From the NCBI GenBank assembly GCA_016286165.1, contig JAEESE010000007.1:62001-126000 (forward strand): a stretch of 64,000 nucleotides of DNA. Reading direction: 5' to 3'. Position numbers and translations under genes: made by a program. Positions 26,643 to 36,552 of the stretch are shown here, one piece after another. Position 1 is the stretch's first letter, and every line of letters starts with the position of its first letter. The notes beneath the pieces are model-generated. The model ran no database searches. It was not told the origin of the DNA and worked only from the letters and a program-made list of their open reading frames with translations. Origin of the DNA: Bacteroidaceae bacterium. Its GTDB lineage: Bacteria; Bacteroidota; Bacteroidia; Bacteroidales; Bacteroidaceae.

Positions 26643-28556
26643 TTATTTGTCCAAGGATGTATACACAGAGTTCTGACTCTTGTACTCGGGCACGATTTGC
26701 TTCATCAAGCGAACGGTTTCCATGTTGTCGTACTGCTCGCTTACGCGGGCAAGCTCGTCAAGCTGTCGGACAACGTCATCATAGTCGTACTGCCGTACTT
26801 GAGCAATCTTTATCTTAGCGTTGAACGTGGGCTTAGTCCGTTCCTGGTCATTGAGCACTTCCTCGTAGAGCTTCTCTCCGTCGCGCAAACCAGTGAATTT
26901 AATCTCAACATCCTTGGCTCCGGACAGGAGAATCATGCGACGGGCCAAATCTGCGATACGCACAGGCTTGCCCATATCGAACACGAAGATCTCGCCGCCC
27001 TTGCCCATCGTGCCGGCTTCAAGCACCAGTTTGCAGGCTTCGGGAATGAGCATGAAGAAACGAATGATGTCGGGATGAGTGACCGTGACGGGACCACCCT
27101 TGCGAATCTGTTCGCGGAAGAGAGGAATGACGGAACCATTGGATCCCAGCACATTGCCAAAACGAGTGGTCACGAACTGAGTCTGACCTACTATTGTACC
27201 TGCCTTGATAGCGCTGTCGAGAGCCTGAACATAGATCTCGCAGATGCGTTTGCTGCATCCCATGACATTGGTCGGGTTAACAGCTTTGTCCGTTGAAATC
27301 ATCACAAACTTCTTCACGCCATACTTGACCGACATATCAGCCAGTATACGTGTGCCTTCGATATTATTCTGTACGGCCTCGGTGGGGTTGTCCTCCATCA
27401 TGGGAACATGCTTGTAAGCGGCAGCATGGAATACGTATTCGGGCTTATACTGGGCAAAGAGACGTTCGAGACTCTGACGATGTGTGATGCTCGTGACCAC
27501 GGCTTCGAAAGGTATGCCGGGGAAGTCGCGCGCCATCATCAGACGGATATCGTGCTGAGGCGTTTCGGCCTGGTCAATAAGCACAAGCTGAGAGGGTTCC
27601 CACTGTGCTATCTGACGCACAAGTTCCGAGCCGATACTGCCAGCTGAGCCGGTTATCAGGATACGACGGCCACGAAGCAACTGCTCCACAGCCTCGAGGT
27701 CAACCTGTATCTCATCGCGCGGCAACAGGTCTTCAATCTGCACTTCATGAATCTGAGCAGCACTGATATCGCTCTTACCGTCCCATTCCTGAGCTTGCTG
27801 AACGGTGTAAATGGAGATGCCGGCATCAAGCAGGCGCTCAGTCATTTCGGTATTGGACATCAGGCGTGCCGACTTGAGCGGCGAAACAAGCAAGGTTGTG
27901 GCTCCGTGTTTCTTCATCACGTCCACGACATGCTCATCGTTCTTATATACGACAACGCCTTGAAGCGTATGGCCGGGCATATCCCTGGAGTCGCTGATGA
28001 AGCCACGAAGATGAAAACGCTGCGGCTGTTGAACGCGGATGCTCTTAGCCAGAGCCTGTCCCCCACTCTTTGTGCCATAGATGAAAACGCGCCGCAGTGC
28101 TCGCTCCTCGTTGAGCAAATCGAAGAGATACTTTATCAGAATGCGGGCGCCAAACATTACCGACGTAGCCAAAAGCCAGGCGAACAGCAGCGTGTGCCAC
28201 TTGATAGGCTCAAGCCATTTGTCGGTGGTCAGGTACAGACGAACGAACTCCACCGTGGCAATGCCTAAGAAGTTGGCGGCAGCAAGACGATAGAGGTCGT
28301 TGAACGAGGAATAGCGCATAACCCCGGAATAGGTGTGGAATATCCGGAAGCCTACAATGTAAGGGATGAGATATACCAGCAGCGTTACCATGAGTGGCCA
28401 GAAACGATGGGCCGTGTAGGTAACACCCATGTCGAGGATATAGACGATTAGCGTGGACGCCACTACGACACAACAGTCGAAGATAAGCACCATCCAATAA
28501 GGCATGGCGCTTTTGGTGAAATACCATTGGGCGAGACGTTTGAACGGATTAACCAT
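26643..28556 (-). CDS. WbpM/CapD-type membrane nucleotide-sugar dehydratase
   Basis: 637 aa from ATG 28556 (MVNPFKRLAQWYF). The longer frame to 28667 is rejected because it runs through a full promoter. It has four N-terminal TM segments, a first Rossmann-like region (FIYGTKSGGQALA) and a C-terminal SDR domain with the NAD motif ITGSAGSIGSELVRQI. It also has STDKAVNPTNVMGCSKR, where Met replaces the usual SDR Tyr, as in the Ser-Met-Lys site of WbpM-type enzymes. By family it converts UDP-GlcNAc to a 4-keto-6-deoxy sugar, the first step toward QuiNAc, FucNAc or diacetylated sugars in surface polysaccharide or glycoprotein glycan. It fits with the flippase, glycosyltransferase, GMP and galE genes elsewhere in the window. 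Confidence 0.9.
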   Translation of the reverse strand: MVNPFKRLAQWYFTKSAMPYWMVLIFDCCVVVASTLIVYILDMGVTYTAHRFWPLMVTLLVYLIPYIVGFRIFHTYSGVMRYSSFNDLYRLAAANFLGIATVEFVRLYLTTDKWLEPIKWHTLLFAWLLATSVMFGARILIKYLFDLLNEERALRRVFIYGTKSGGQALAKSIRVQQPQRFHLRGFISDSRDMPGHTLQGVVVYKNDEHVVDVMKKHGATTLLVSPLKSARLMSNTEMTERLLDAGISIYTVQQAQEWDGKSDISAAQIHEVQIEDLLPRDEIQVDLEAVEQLLRGRRILITGSAGSIGSELVRQIAQWEPSQLVLIDQAETPQHDIRLMMARDFPGIPFEAVVTSITHRQSLERLFAQYKPEYVFHAAAYKHVPMMEDNPTEAVQNNIEGTRILADMSVKYGVKKFVMISTDKAVNPTNVMGCSKRICEIYVQALDSAIKAGTIVGQTQFVTTRFGNVLGSNGSVIPLFREQIRKGGPVTVTHPDIIRFFMLIPEACKLVLEAGTMGKGGEIFVFDMGKPVRIADLARRMILLSGAKDVEIKFTGLRDGEKLYEEVLNDQERTKPTFNAKIKIAQVRQYDYDDVVRQLDELARVSEQYDNMETVRLMKQIVPEYKSQNSVYTSLDK

Positions 28557-28580
28557 GAGCGTCAGTTTGTAATGTGGGTG

Positions 28581-28611
28581 CAAAAGTATCTCATTTTCTT
28601 CTATATCCAAA
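28581..28611 (-). promoter_or_regulatory. Full Bacteroidetes promoter of the dehydratase gene
   Basis: On the minus strand TTTG (28611-28608) is followed by a 19-bp spacer and TACTTTTG (28588-28581), an exact match to the TTTG/TAnnTTTG pattern. Transcription would start near 28574, giving a leader of about 18 nt to ATG 28556. This decides the start codon. Confidence 0.85.
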
Positions 28612-28713
28612 GTTTTTTTGCAAAAAAACTCCTTTTCGTACAGCAATAATGCATTTTGGCCATACAACCAAAGTCATACATTGCCAGTCCATTAGTATTG
28701 ACTGTCACGTAGA

Positions 28714-28796
28714 GTTTTACAAACCACCTAGTGGTTTTTAGAAACCAAGCAATGGTTTTTACAAATCACTCTTTGGTTTTTATAAACCACCGAGTG
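28714..28796. repeat. 21-bp imperfect tandem repeat upstream of the dehydratase promoter
   Basis: Four units of 20-21 bp begin GTTTTWYA at 28714, 28734, 28755 and 28776, with a degenerate fifth unit. The consensus is GTTTTTAYAAACCACNNAGTG. Neighbouring AAACCAC and GTGGTTT words form a small hairpin at the first junction. Confidence 0.8.
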
Positions 28797-28832
28797 ATTT
28801 ATAGATTTTGACTGGTCATAAACAACAATATA

Positions 28833-28947
28833 ACCAATCAAACTTGTTTATTGACATGGTCGAGGACAACTATTCAACCGTAAAAGAACAACCGATCTAC
28901 CAATCTAACTGGTTTAAGGACATGGCCGAGAACAACTATTCGGCCGT
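28833..28947. repeat. 66-bp higher-order repeat made of 22-bp subunits
   Basis: A 49-bp sequence at 28833-28881 recurs at 28899-28947 with about nine differences (shared core GACATGGYCGAGRACAACTA). The offset is exactly 66 bp, or three times 22, and sub-blocks starting AGRACAAC recur every 22 bp. Together with the 21-bp repeat it fills most of the 507-bp gap 28557-29063; no gene is seen there. Confidence 0.75.
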
Positions 28948-28986
28948 TGATGTTGAATGACACTACATGGTATTCACAAAAAGACA

Positions 28987-29017
28987 GTGGGCCGACCCAG
29001 AGAACGGGCCAGCCCAC
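28987..29017 (-). terminator. Probable terminator of the fasciclin/SusCD operon
   Basis: On the minus strand an imperfect stem GTGGGC...GCCCAC with an inner CCC/GGG pairing is followed by TGTCTTTTTG. It lies about 50 bp after the last SusD stop codon. Confidence 0.55.
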
Positions 29018-29063
29018 AGCTTTGAAATTCACCTAAAAGGTATCTTTTCTTCTTAAGTAAGCA

Positions 29064-31289
29064 TTACTTGCCGATCTGACCATGCCAACTGACGAACCAG
29101 TTGCGGCGGTCGCTAAGGATGCCCAGGAGAGCCGGATCACGCTTTGCTACGCGATTAGCAAGCACGGTGGCATCACCCTTACGATAAGCCTCGCGCATGA
29201 GCGCGCCGAAGCGGAAACCTTCAAACGGCGTTTCGAGAGCCGATTCCACATCGAGAAGTGAGTCTATGACTTCTATCTGACGCTGTTTAACCTGTGGCAC
29301 AGCCACATCGCGATACCACGTCTGAGCTTCTTCGCTATACTGCATCCAAAGACTATTAGAAAACTCTCGCAGGTTACTCTCGTAGACATCGATAGCAGCA
29401 AGGCGGTCGCGGTTAGATGCATAATCGTCGAGATTCGGAACTTCAAGACCACTCTCTATGCCCATTTGTACCAGTTCCTCGTTGGCTGCGATTAAATCGG
29501 CCAAGCGTGTTGCTGCTACGGTGCTGGGAGATAAAACGTAGACGAAGTAAGGCGGAGCTACAGGGTAGCCAGTGGAATCGCGTGGCACATCAGCCTCAGC
29601 AGGATAGTAGAACGGGTTGTTGAAAGCAAAGCCAGAGCCGCGACTGTGCAGTCCCATTTGATTGACGCGCCAGTTCTCAAGTTCTGCAGCCGTTGTTGGA
29701 CGAGTGTAGTTGATGAGGAGCTCTGGCACTCCTTCGCCATAGCTTCGACCGTTGACACGGGTTGTGTAGTAGTTCTGGTCGAACTTAAAGTACTCCAGGA
29801 ATGCGGAGTCAGTGGCGTTTGTGCACTGTGGAAGAACATACCAGTTGACGACATTCTCGTCAATACCTATAGTAAGTATGGCCTGAGCGAACTTCGGGAA
29901 ACCGGCATAGTTCATTGCCTCAGCCAAGCGGAGATAGATATCGGCAGTGCGATAGATGATTACATCCTGCGGGATATAGCTCTTGTTGATGGTTTGCAGG
30001 AAATACTCCGTGCGCTGATCGATGGAGAAGTTGGCGGGCAAGCGCAGGTCACCTACGTAGTGCTGCGAAATCTGGTCATCGGTAAGCAGAGTAGACGGAA
30101 CGGTCACGTATACACGAGTTCCACCATTGGTGTAGTAATCCCAGAACACTTGGCTGTCGCTGTAGTCGATACAAGGCTGCGATGGTGACAGGCTTGCTTC
30201 TATCTCAACATCCTCATGATTGTAGTTGTAGAGATAACGGAGGTCGTTGAAATGACCTTGCGACGAAGCAGAGTCCATAGCAATGGCAGCAATGACATCG
30301 CTGTTGTTCATGCCGAATGAATTGGCACCACTGGTGCGGAACCACTGGCTTTCACGATTGGTGATACGCTGGTAGTTGCCTGTTGAATAGCTTTGAGTGG
30401 GCCATGTATCGCCCTCGTATCCAAGCACATTCTTACGCTTATAGCCACGGTTGTCGTTGATTGTGGGCGTCCAGTCGATATAGTCGTAGTAGCTCTTGGC
30501 TGCTTCGCGGGCGAGCATGGGATCCTGGTTGATGGATGCCAGCCACAAATACAGGTCGCCGAGGACAAGCTGGATGGGCAGCACACTCATGCGCGAGGGC
30601 ATTGATGAGTTGTAGCCGAAGTATCCGGGGTTGCCATGGTAGGGATATGTGAACCATGGAACGTATGGCTTCAGGTCATCGATGAAGTAACGGCAGATGC
30701 CAGCGAGGTCGGTCTTAGGAGCACGCTCATAGGCTTCGTCAGCCTCATCAAGAGTGAGCAAAGGTTCTGTGATGAGAGGTATGTTCTCGCCATAGATCTG
30801 ACCGAGCTGAAGATATACCCAAGCTCTGATGGAACGTACAGCGACATACTCTGCTCGGAAGACATAGAAGTCAGACATAGCTCCATCTGTGTAACGATAC
30901 TCACGCAGGGCTGTGTCAGCATTTGCAAGGAAGTAGTTGCAGTTGTTGATGATAGCGTAGTAGTCGCGAGGGTTATTATAGATGTTGTCGTCGTCGACTG
31001 TGAAGTTGGCGATAGCCTTGAGGTTGGCATTAGCACTCTCGTTGACCTTGGTAAGGTCGCCGCGCAACTCGCCGAAGAGGTTTGTGCGGACAGCCACCTT
31101 CTGCAGCTGTGCCAGAATGCCTACGAAAGAATTCACGGTGTCGTTGGCCGATGAGAGGTGGTTGTGGTCGGCATAAAGGACGTCGTCGTTGCCCATGTCG
31201 AGCATATCGTCGCAGGATGTGAAGACACTGAGTCCACAGAAGAGACAGAGTCCACAAAAGGCGGGCAATAGATATTTCATGTATTTCAT
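29064..31289 (-). CDS. SusD/RagB-family surface lipoprotein (second set)
   Basis: 741 aa. The signal peptide has its lipobox cysteine at residue 26, followed by DDMLDMGNDD. It shows the usual SusD features: the N-terminal TPR-like helices (NNPRDYYAIINNCNYFLANAD, and YVAVRSIRAWVYLQLGQIYG near 150) and a C-terminal segment with DIYLRLAEAMNYAG. It should cap the SusC channel encoded 12 bp upstream and capture the ligand at the cell surface. It is longer than typical SusD (about 550 aa), with an extra C-terminal region after PEAD... that contains helical Glu/Arg-rich sequence. It is the last gene of the seven-gene operon. The ligand is unknown. Confidence 0.92.
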   Translation of the reverse strand: MKYMKYLLPAFCGLCLFCGLSVFTSCDDMLDMGNDDVLYADHNHLSSANDTVNSFVGILAQLQKVAVRTNLFGELRGDLTKVNESANANLKAIANFTVDDDNIYNNPRDYYAIINNCNYFLANADTALREYRYTDGAMSDFYVFRAEYVAVRSIRAWVYLQLGQIYGENIPLITEPLLTLDEADEAYERAPKTDLAGICRYFIDDLKPYVPWFTYPYHGNPGYFGYNSSMPSRMSVLPIQLVLGDLYLWLASINQDPMLAREAAKSYYDYIDWTPTINDNRGYKRKNVLGYEGDTWPTQSYSTGNYQRITNRESQWFRTSGANSFGMNNSDVIAAIAMDSASSQGHFNDLRYLYNYNHEDVEIEASLSPSQPCIDYSDSQVFWDYYTNGGTRVYVTVPSTLLTDDQISQHYVGDLRLPANFSIDQRTEYFLQTINKSYIPQDVIIYRTADIYLRLAEAMNYAGFPKFAQAILTIGIDENVVNWYVLPQCTNATDSAFLEYFKFDQNYYTTRVNGRSYGEGVPELLINYTRPTTAAELENWRVNQMGLHSRGSGFAFNNPFYYPAEADVPRDSTGYPVAPPYFVYVLSPSTVAATRLADLIAANEELVQMGIESGLEVPNLDDYASNRDRLAAIDVYESNLREFSNSLWMQYSEEAQTWYRDVAVPQVKQRQIEVIDSLLDVESALETPFEGFRFGALMREAYRKGDATVLANRVAKRDPALLGILSDRRNWFVSWHGQIGK

Positions 31290-31301
31290 ATCTTTATTCG
31301 T

Positions 31302-34300
31302 TTAGAGGTTAATCTTGACGCCAAGGTTTACGGAGCGACCCGATGTGAGATAACCACGGTCGATGCCTTGCATCAGCACGCTGTTGCCCATCGAGAATTC
31401 GGGATCAGAACCAAGATACTTGGTCACAGTGAATACATTCGTAGCTCGTGCCCAGACGGTAATACCCTGGATATAGGTGTTGTTGATGGGCAGACGATAG
31501 CTAAGTGTGATGTTCTTCAAACGCAGGTAGGAGCCGTCCTCTATCCAGCGATCGCTGAAGGCGCTGTTGCCCATCGGATCGCCATATTGAGCTGCGGGGA
31601 CGTCGGTGACCTGACCTTCGTAAGACCAGCGGTTGAGCAGAGCTGTTGTCTGGTTCATAAAACGTGAGCCTGACTCAAGCTGCTGACGCATGTAATTGTA
31701 AACGTCTCCGCCGAGGCTATAATTGAAGTTGACGTCGAGAGAGAGACGTTTGTAGCTCAAGGAAGTCCATATGTTACCATAGATGTCGGGGTTGGCGTCG
31801 CCGATAACCGTACGGTCATCGTCATTGATCTCACCATTGTGGTCGAGGTCAATGTACTTGACATCACCGGCAGAGAACATGTCCTTGGTCACACCATCGG
31901 CACGCAGACGATAGAGGCCGTCGGCCTGAGCTTCCTCGCTGGTAGCATAGACGATAGAACCCGTGGAGGTCTTCTGAGTCTTGAGGCCGTAGAATGTGTT
32001 GATGGACTGACCTACCTGGCTGCGGATTGTGGCTCCTAGCACTTGGTGGTCATCGTACAGTGCACCATCGGGCAGTTTGGTAAGACGGTTTACGTAGTGG
32101 CCCATGCTGGCTCCTACGCTCCAATTCCATTTGTTGCCTGAAACGAGGTGAGCTGTCACATTGACGTCGAAGCCTTCGTTCTCGAGGCTGCCGCCGTTGG
32201 ACCAGTTCTGCTGAATGCCCGAAAGGAAGTTGAGCGAACGCAGGGTGAGGAGGTTGTCGGTCCAACTCTTAAAGTAGTTGAAGCCTGCAGCCAAACGATT
32301 GTTGAGGAAACGACCTTCGATGCCGGCATTGAAGCGACGCGTTGTTTCCCACTTGAGCTCGGAGTTTCCGATATTCTCGAGGCTCAGACCCGGAATCTGT
32401 CCGAGGAAGAGCGTGCTCTTGAAATAGCTGTGCGAAGCATCATAAGGAAGGTTGTCGTTGCCGCTGAGGCCATAACCTGCGGTCAGCTTCAGGTAGTCGA
32501 TACCTTTGACATCAAACCATTTCTCGTTGGAAACAATCCAGCCAGCCTGCACGCTGGGGAAGATGCCCCATACAACACCGCCGAGCTTCAAACCGCCCTT
32601 GGCATCACGGCCGAACTGTGAGTTGGTCTCCATAGCCAAATCTCCTTGGAGATAGTAGCGGTTGGCGTAGTTATACTTGGCCTGGCCATACCATGTGAGG
32701 GTAGCCCACTTCTCAATGTTACCACCGATCTGCTTCTGGTCGGTACCTGAGATAAGAGGTGTCTTATCGTTACCGGTATTGTAACCGTTCTGAGTGGTGA
32801 CGGTGTAGCTCTGATTATAGAAGCGGAAGCCGCCTGTGAGGTCTATCTGATGACCGCCGTAGCGATTGTTCCATTCGACCTTGGTATCGCTTATAACATC
32901 GTTTTGCTTGCTGTAGAGCGAGCCAATCATGTTGTCCATCTTCTGGTGAAAGGCTGCAACGTAGAAGCGAGGCACACCGCTCATTGGGATATAACGCTTC
33001 TCGTTGGTGTTCACGAGATTGTAGCTGAACAGCGAGCTGAACTTCAGATGATCGTTGGGATGCCAAGCCGGTGTAATAGCCAGCGAGAGGAATGAATTGT
33101 CGAAGTAGTTCTTGTTCTGAGCAGTACCATAATTAAGGATGGCAAGAGGATTGGCAAGCTCATAGTTCTCGTTGTTGAGCTGACTTACCTCGGCCAGATA
33201 GTCCTCGTCGTCGATATCAAGGTGGGCCTTGCTGATAGTACCGGGGCCAAGTGAGCTGGCCACGAAGCTATAGGGGCTAAGCATAGAAGCCTTAGCATAA
33301 CCGAGGAAGTTGAGCGAGGTCACGGTGCTGTTGTCGTAGTCGGAAGGAGCGCCCGTGTCGTAGACCTTACGTGTGGTATTGCTGAACGAAGCATCGAAAC
33401 GGAAGTCGATATAGTCGTTAATCTTCACGTCGGTGTTGAAACGGATGTTCAGACGGTTGAAGTTTGCCTCCTCAATAGTCTCACCGGCATGAGTGTAGCC
33501 GAGCGAGAGCATATAGTTGGCAACGTCGCCACCACCTTGCACGCTCAGACCGTAGTTCTGCGTCACGGCTTGCTTCGTTACAAGATCCGACCAGTTGGTG
33601 TTGTTGTTGAACTTGTTGACCCAATAATTGTAGTTGTAAGGGTCGGCAGGGTTAAAGGCGCGTTCATCGAGGAATTTAAACGACTGCAGTTTGGAACCTA
33701 CTGAGCTCAAGAGGCTGCTGGCATAGTTCTTGTACTGAGGACCTGACAGGACTTCAATCTGACGAGGCACGAATTCAATGCCTACAGATGCAGATGCGTC
33801 GATACGCGTTGCCAATGATGAGTTACGCTTAGTACGAATGAAGATTACGCCGTTAGCGCCCTTGGCACCATAGATGGCCGTTCCGTTCTTCATTACCTCT
33901 ACGCTCTCGATATCATTAACGTTGAGGTTTGCAAGCACATCGTTGTAGAAGCCCTGATGAAGCATCTCGCGACCATACTGCATTTCAGTCATCACACCGT
34001 CGATGACGATGAGCGGTTGAGCGTTGATCATGTAAGAGCCTACACCGCTAATCTGCATATAGCTGCCAAGCGCCGTAAGACCGCTGCGCTGATTCGTGAG
34101 GACATCTGCGCCCAAACGGCTCTGTATCTCAGTAGAGATATTCGTGGCGTTGGAGATAGAGAAATCGGATGTGCTGGAATTGTTAAGGATGTTGTCGTCG
34201 GCACCATACAAGGCGCGTGCTGCATCACTCTGGAGAATGATATCACGCAGTTGCCCGCTCTCGTTGAGTCCTACGCGAACTGTGTTGTAACCAGGGATAG

Positions 34301-34598
34301 TCAATTCAAGGGCTGAGCTGTACAAGGGTACATTCATAGTGAACGTTCCGTCCTCACCTGTGAGTGCTGAATAGCCCTCACCGGCAATGGACTTTACGAG
34401 CACACCGGCCAGAGGTGCGTGATCCTGTTGGCTCAAAACGCGACCACTGATCTGACGTACTGGCTCATCCTTTTTGGCTACCTTACGTTTCTTGACGAGA
34501 ACTGTGTCAACATCTTCGAAGTCGACCTCGTCCTGAGCATAAGTTGCCAATGGCAACGACAGAAAAGCTAAGAGGAATAATAGACTTAAATGTTTCAT
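31302..34598 (-). CDS. SusC/RagA-family TonB-dependent transporter (second set)
   Basis: 1098 aa. A signal peptide (ends ATYAQ) is followed by an acidic and basic N-terminal stretch of about 25 residues. Next come a carboxypeptidase-D regulatory-like domain (QISGRVLSQQDHAPLAGVLV, about 49-125) and a plug with the SusC signature VMKNGTAIYGAKGANGVIFI (about 235-254). The rest is a long beta-barrel ending in the aromatic-type C-terminus LGVKINL. It is the outer-membrane channel paired with the SusD downstream. Its start overlaps the stop of the fasciclin gene upstream (ATGA), which ties the FAS1 lipoprotein to the transporter at the translational level. The imported ligand is unknown. Confidence 0.95.
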   Translation of the reverse strand: MKHLSLLFLLAFLSLPLATYAQDEVDFEDVDTVLVKKRKVAKKDEPVRQISGRVLSQQDHAPLAGVLVKSIAGEGYSALTGEDGTFTMNVPLYSSALELTIPGYNTVRVGLNESGQLRDIILQSDAARALYGADDNILNNSSTSDFSISNATNISTEIQSRLGADVLTNQRSGLTALGSYMQISGVGSYMINAQPLIVIDGVMTEMQYGREMLHQGFYNDVLANLNVNDIESVEVMKNGTAIYGAKGANGVIFIRTKRNSSLATRIDASASVGIEFVPRQIEVLSGPQYKNYASSLLSSVGSKLQSFKFLDERAFNPADPYNYNYWVNKFNNNTNWSDLVTKQAVTQNYGLSVQGGGDVANYMLSLGYTHAGETIEEANFNRLNIRFNTDVKINDYIDFRFDASFSNTTRKVYDTGAPSDYDNSTVTSLNFLGYAKASMLSPYSFVASSLGPGTISKAHLDIDDEDYLAEVSQLNNENYELANPLAILNYGTAQNKNYFDNSFLSLAITPAWHPNDHLKFSSLFSYNLVNTNEKRYIPMSGVPRFYVAAFHQKMDNMIGSLYSKQNDVISDTKVEWNNRYGGHQIDLTGGFRFYNQSYTVTTQNGYNTGNDKTPLISGTDQKQIGGNIEKWATLTWYGQAKYNYANRYYLQGDLAMETNSQFGRDAKGGLKLGGVVWGIFPSVQAGWIVSNEKWFDVKGIDYLKLTAGYGLSGNDNLPYDASHSYFKSTLFLGQIPGLSLENIGNSELKWETTRRFNAGIEGRFLNNRLAAGFNYFKSWTDNLLTLRSLNFLSGIQQNWSNGGSLENEGFDVNVTAHLVSGNKWNWSVGASMGHYVNRLTKLPDGALYDDHQVLGATIRSQVGQSINTFYGLKTQKTSTGSIVYATSEEAQADGLYRLRADGVTKDMFSAGDVKYIDLDHNGEINDDDRTVIGDANPDIYGNIWTSLSYKRLSLDVNFNYSLGGDVYNYMRQQLESGSRFMNQTTALLNRWSYEGQVTDVPAAQYGDPMGNSAFSDRWIEDGSYLRLKNITLSYRLPINNTYIQGITVWARATNVFTVTKYLGSDPEFSMGNSVLMQGIDRGYLTSGRSVNLGVKINL

Positions 34599-36490
34599 TG
34601 TTCTCGGTATTCATTAATGTTAGACAGATCGAGTTGATAGGCCTTAGCCTCTTCCTCGGTTTCGAACGCAATATAAATTATGCGGTTGATACGCATGATA
34701 TTCGTCATCAGGTTGTTGTTAATCTCGGAAGCACGTACTGCCGTAGTCAGACGATAGCGAAGAGCAGGGTCTACAGTGCCGATTGCGTTCATTCCAGAAA
34801 CTGACGTGTGGAATGCCTTGTCGATACAAATCACGTCGACCTGATTGCCTGTGGTCTCGAAATTAGTTCCTGAACCATGAGTCTCTCCCTCTGGCAACGA
34901 CAGGATATGACGGTTGTCGAGGTTAGGACGGGCAAACTCCAAGTCCTCATTGGGATCGGTGGTGCCGTCGGAACGGACATTCATCTCACGCTCATGGCGA
35001 TATACATTGAAACGTGTCGGACGGACTTGATCCTCGCTGTAGCCATCATTATTGGCAAAAGCAGGAACCATGACAACATACACATTATAATATACACCTG
35101 AGAGAGTGTTCGGCAGATAGAAGTAGATGGAACTGTTGCGGTTGACAACGTTCTGATAGTTCTCGGGAGCTATCTCCACGTAGTTGCCTTCCTGAAGGAC
35201 ATCCTTGAAGTTGATTATCTGACCGTTGTACTCTATGGAATCTCTGGATGTACGGTTTATGATAGACACCTGAGCTTGTGGCTCTGAGTTGACCATGATA
35301 CGCGGTGTGCCACGGTGACGCATATTAGTACCCAGAATGTAACGATCCTGCATGAACGTCAGCTTCGGATCTATGCGGCCTTCGTTGTCGATGTAGACAA
35401 GGCCGTTGGAGCACACCGTCTTCTCAAGTCCGTTGAGGATACCTTCGTTTGTCTCTGGGTTCCACGCAGCCTTCGGATTCTGGAAGACATTGAGGCCGTA
35501 GTATGCAGAGTTGTTGATGTAAGAAGTGTTGATCAATGAATCCTCGTAGTTGTTGTGCTGCTGGTTGAGGTTGAAAACACGTCCACGGATGATTGCCATA
35601 TCAGCGTTGAGTGCTGCTACTGAGTCGCGGTTCTCCATCTTATTGACGTAATTGAAGTACTTGCTGTACTTCTCGTACTCACGCTTCCAAAGCTCTGTAG
35701 TAGGAGCAATGAACATATAAGCACTGTCCTCTCGTTGTATGAAACCAAGTCTGTCGTATAACAGGTTGCTCAAGTTGGTGACGGAGTCGGCATAAACAAC
35801 TTCACCATCAACAACACCCATCTGCACTGATGAACTCTCGTCAAGCTCATAGACGTCGAACATACGATAGTAAGCAGCGAGACTGTCGGTGTTAGAATTC
35901 AAAGCCATGGCCTCGCGAACGTTCGGGAAGAACGTTTCCTTGCTGCCAAGCTTATACATGACACCGTTTGAAGCAACAATATTCTTAGCCAGGAATGGAA
36001 CGCCATTGAGGCTGTTTGAACTGAGAACCATATATTTACCGTTCATCATGCGGATAGAGTCCTCGTAGACACTGCTTACAGAGCGGCCGTAGAGAGCCAT
36101 GTGGTTCTGCATGAACTGAGTAATGGCAGTATTGTCCTTATCCTTGGTATTACGTTGTGAACCGTCGGGCATAGTCACAAGCGTGCGTTTCTGCTCGTCG
36201 TAAAGATTGATAATGCTGTCAGCCTGTGCCGAAGTAATGATTGGAGCCCAAAGGGTAAGCGACTGCGGCGAGGACAGCACCTTGTCGTAGCCAACATGCT
36301 CTGCCACCCTAAGGAACTCCGACAGGTCCTTGTCAGCCTTAACAAGCTCAAGCAGTGAAGGTGCATCGGCAGCTGAATCAAAGCCATGGCCATTGTAGTG
36401 GTTATCCCACTCGTCGGCACAGGACATCAGCGCAAGCGTGGCACCGGCCAGAGCTAAAGCTAAAGATGATATATATTTAAATGTCTTCAT
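34595..36490 (-). CDS. Fasciclin-domain surface lipoprotein (second set)
   Basis: 631 aa from ATG 36490 (MKTFKYISSLALALAG). The frame stays open to 36544, but that extension is encoded by a 7-bp repeat and lies before the signal peptide. The lipobox cysteine is at residue 24 and is followed by ADEWDNHY. FAS1-type features are seen near residues 45-90 (LLELVKADKDLSEFLRVAE ... LTLWAPI) and again near 250-290 (NLSNLLYDRLGFIQ ... YMFIAPTTELWKREY). FAS1 domains mediate protein-protein or matrix adhesion. The C-terminal third (YYNVYVVMVPAF...) is beta-rich and resembles the C-terminal jelly-roll-like part of the neighbouring fasciclin protein. Translational coupling to SusC suggests it is an accessory of that transporter. 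Confidence 0.85.
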   Translation of the reverse strand: MKTFKYISSLALALAGATLALMSCADEWDNHYNGHGFDSAADAPSLLELVKADKDLSEFLRVAEHVGYDKVLSSPQSLTLWAPIITSAQADSIINLYDEQKRTLVTMPDGSQRNTKDKDNTAITQFMQNHMALYGRSVSSVYEDSIRMMNGKYMVLSSNSLNGVPFLAKNIVASNGVMYKLGSKETFFPNVREAMALNSNTDSLAAYYRMFDVYELDESSSVQMGVVDGEVVYADSVTNLSNLLYDRLGFIQREDSAYMFIAPTTELWKREYEKYSKYFNYVNKMENRDSVAALNADMAIIRGRVFNLNQQHNNYEDSLINTSYINNSAYYGLNVFQNPKAAWNPETNEGILNGLEKTVCSNGLVYIDNEGRIDPKLTFMQDRYILGTNMRHRGTPRIMVNSEPQAQVSIINRTSRDSIEYNGQIINFKDVLQEGNYVEIAPENYQNVVNRNSSIYFYLPNTLSGVYYNVYVVMVPAFANNDGYSEDQVRPTRFNVYRHEREMNVRSDGTTDPNEDLEFARPNLDNRHILSLPEGETHGSGTNFETTGNQVDVICIDKAFHTSVSGMNAIGTVDPALRYRLTTAVRASEINNNLMTNIMRINRIIYIAFETEEEAKAYQLDLSNINEYREQ

Positions 36491-36497
36491 ATCTTTG

Positions 36498-36552
36498 TTT
36501 TCGTTTAACGTTTCACGTTTAGCGTTTAAGAAATTTCGTTTCACGTTTAGCG
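36498..36552 (-). repeat. 7-bp tandem repeat between two fasciclin genes
   Basis: On the plus strand the units TTTAACG, TTTCACG, TTTAGCG, TTTAAGA, AATTTCG, TTTCACG and TTTAGCG run in 7-bp register from 36504 to 36552. On the minus strand the tract ends AAACGTTAAACGAAAA just 7 bp before the ATG at 36490. The same 16 bp occurs at 15516-15531 just before the exporter permease start. Confidence 0.85.

Noticed and set aside
28557..28667. N-terminal extension of the dehydratase gene to 28667
   Set aside because: The extension would run through a full TTTG/TAnnTTTG promoter and past the likely transcription start; homologous enzymes begin close to MVNPFKRL.
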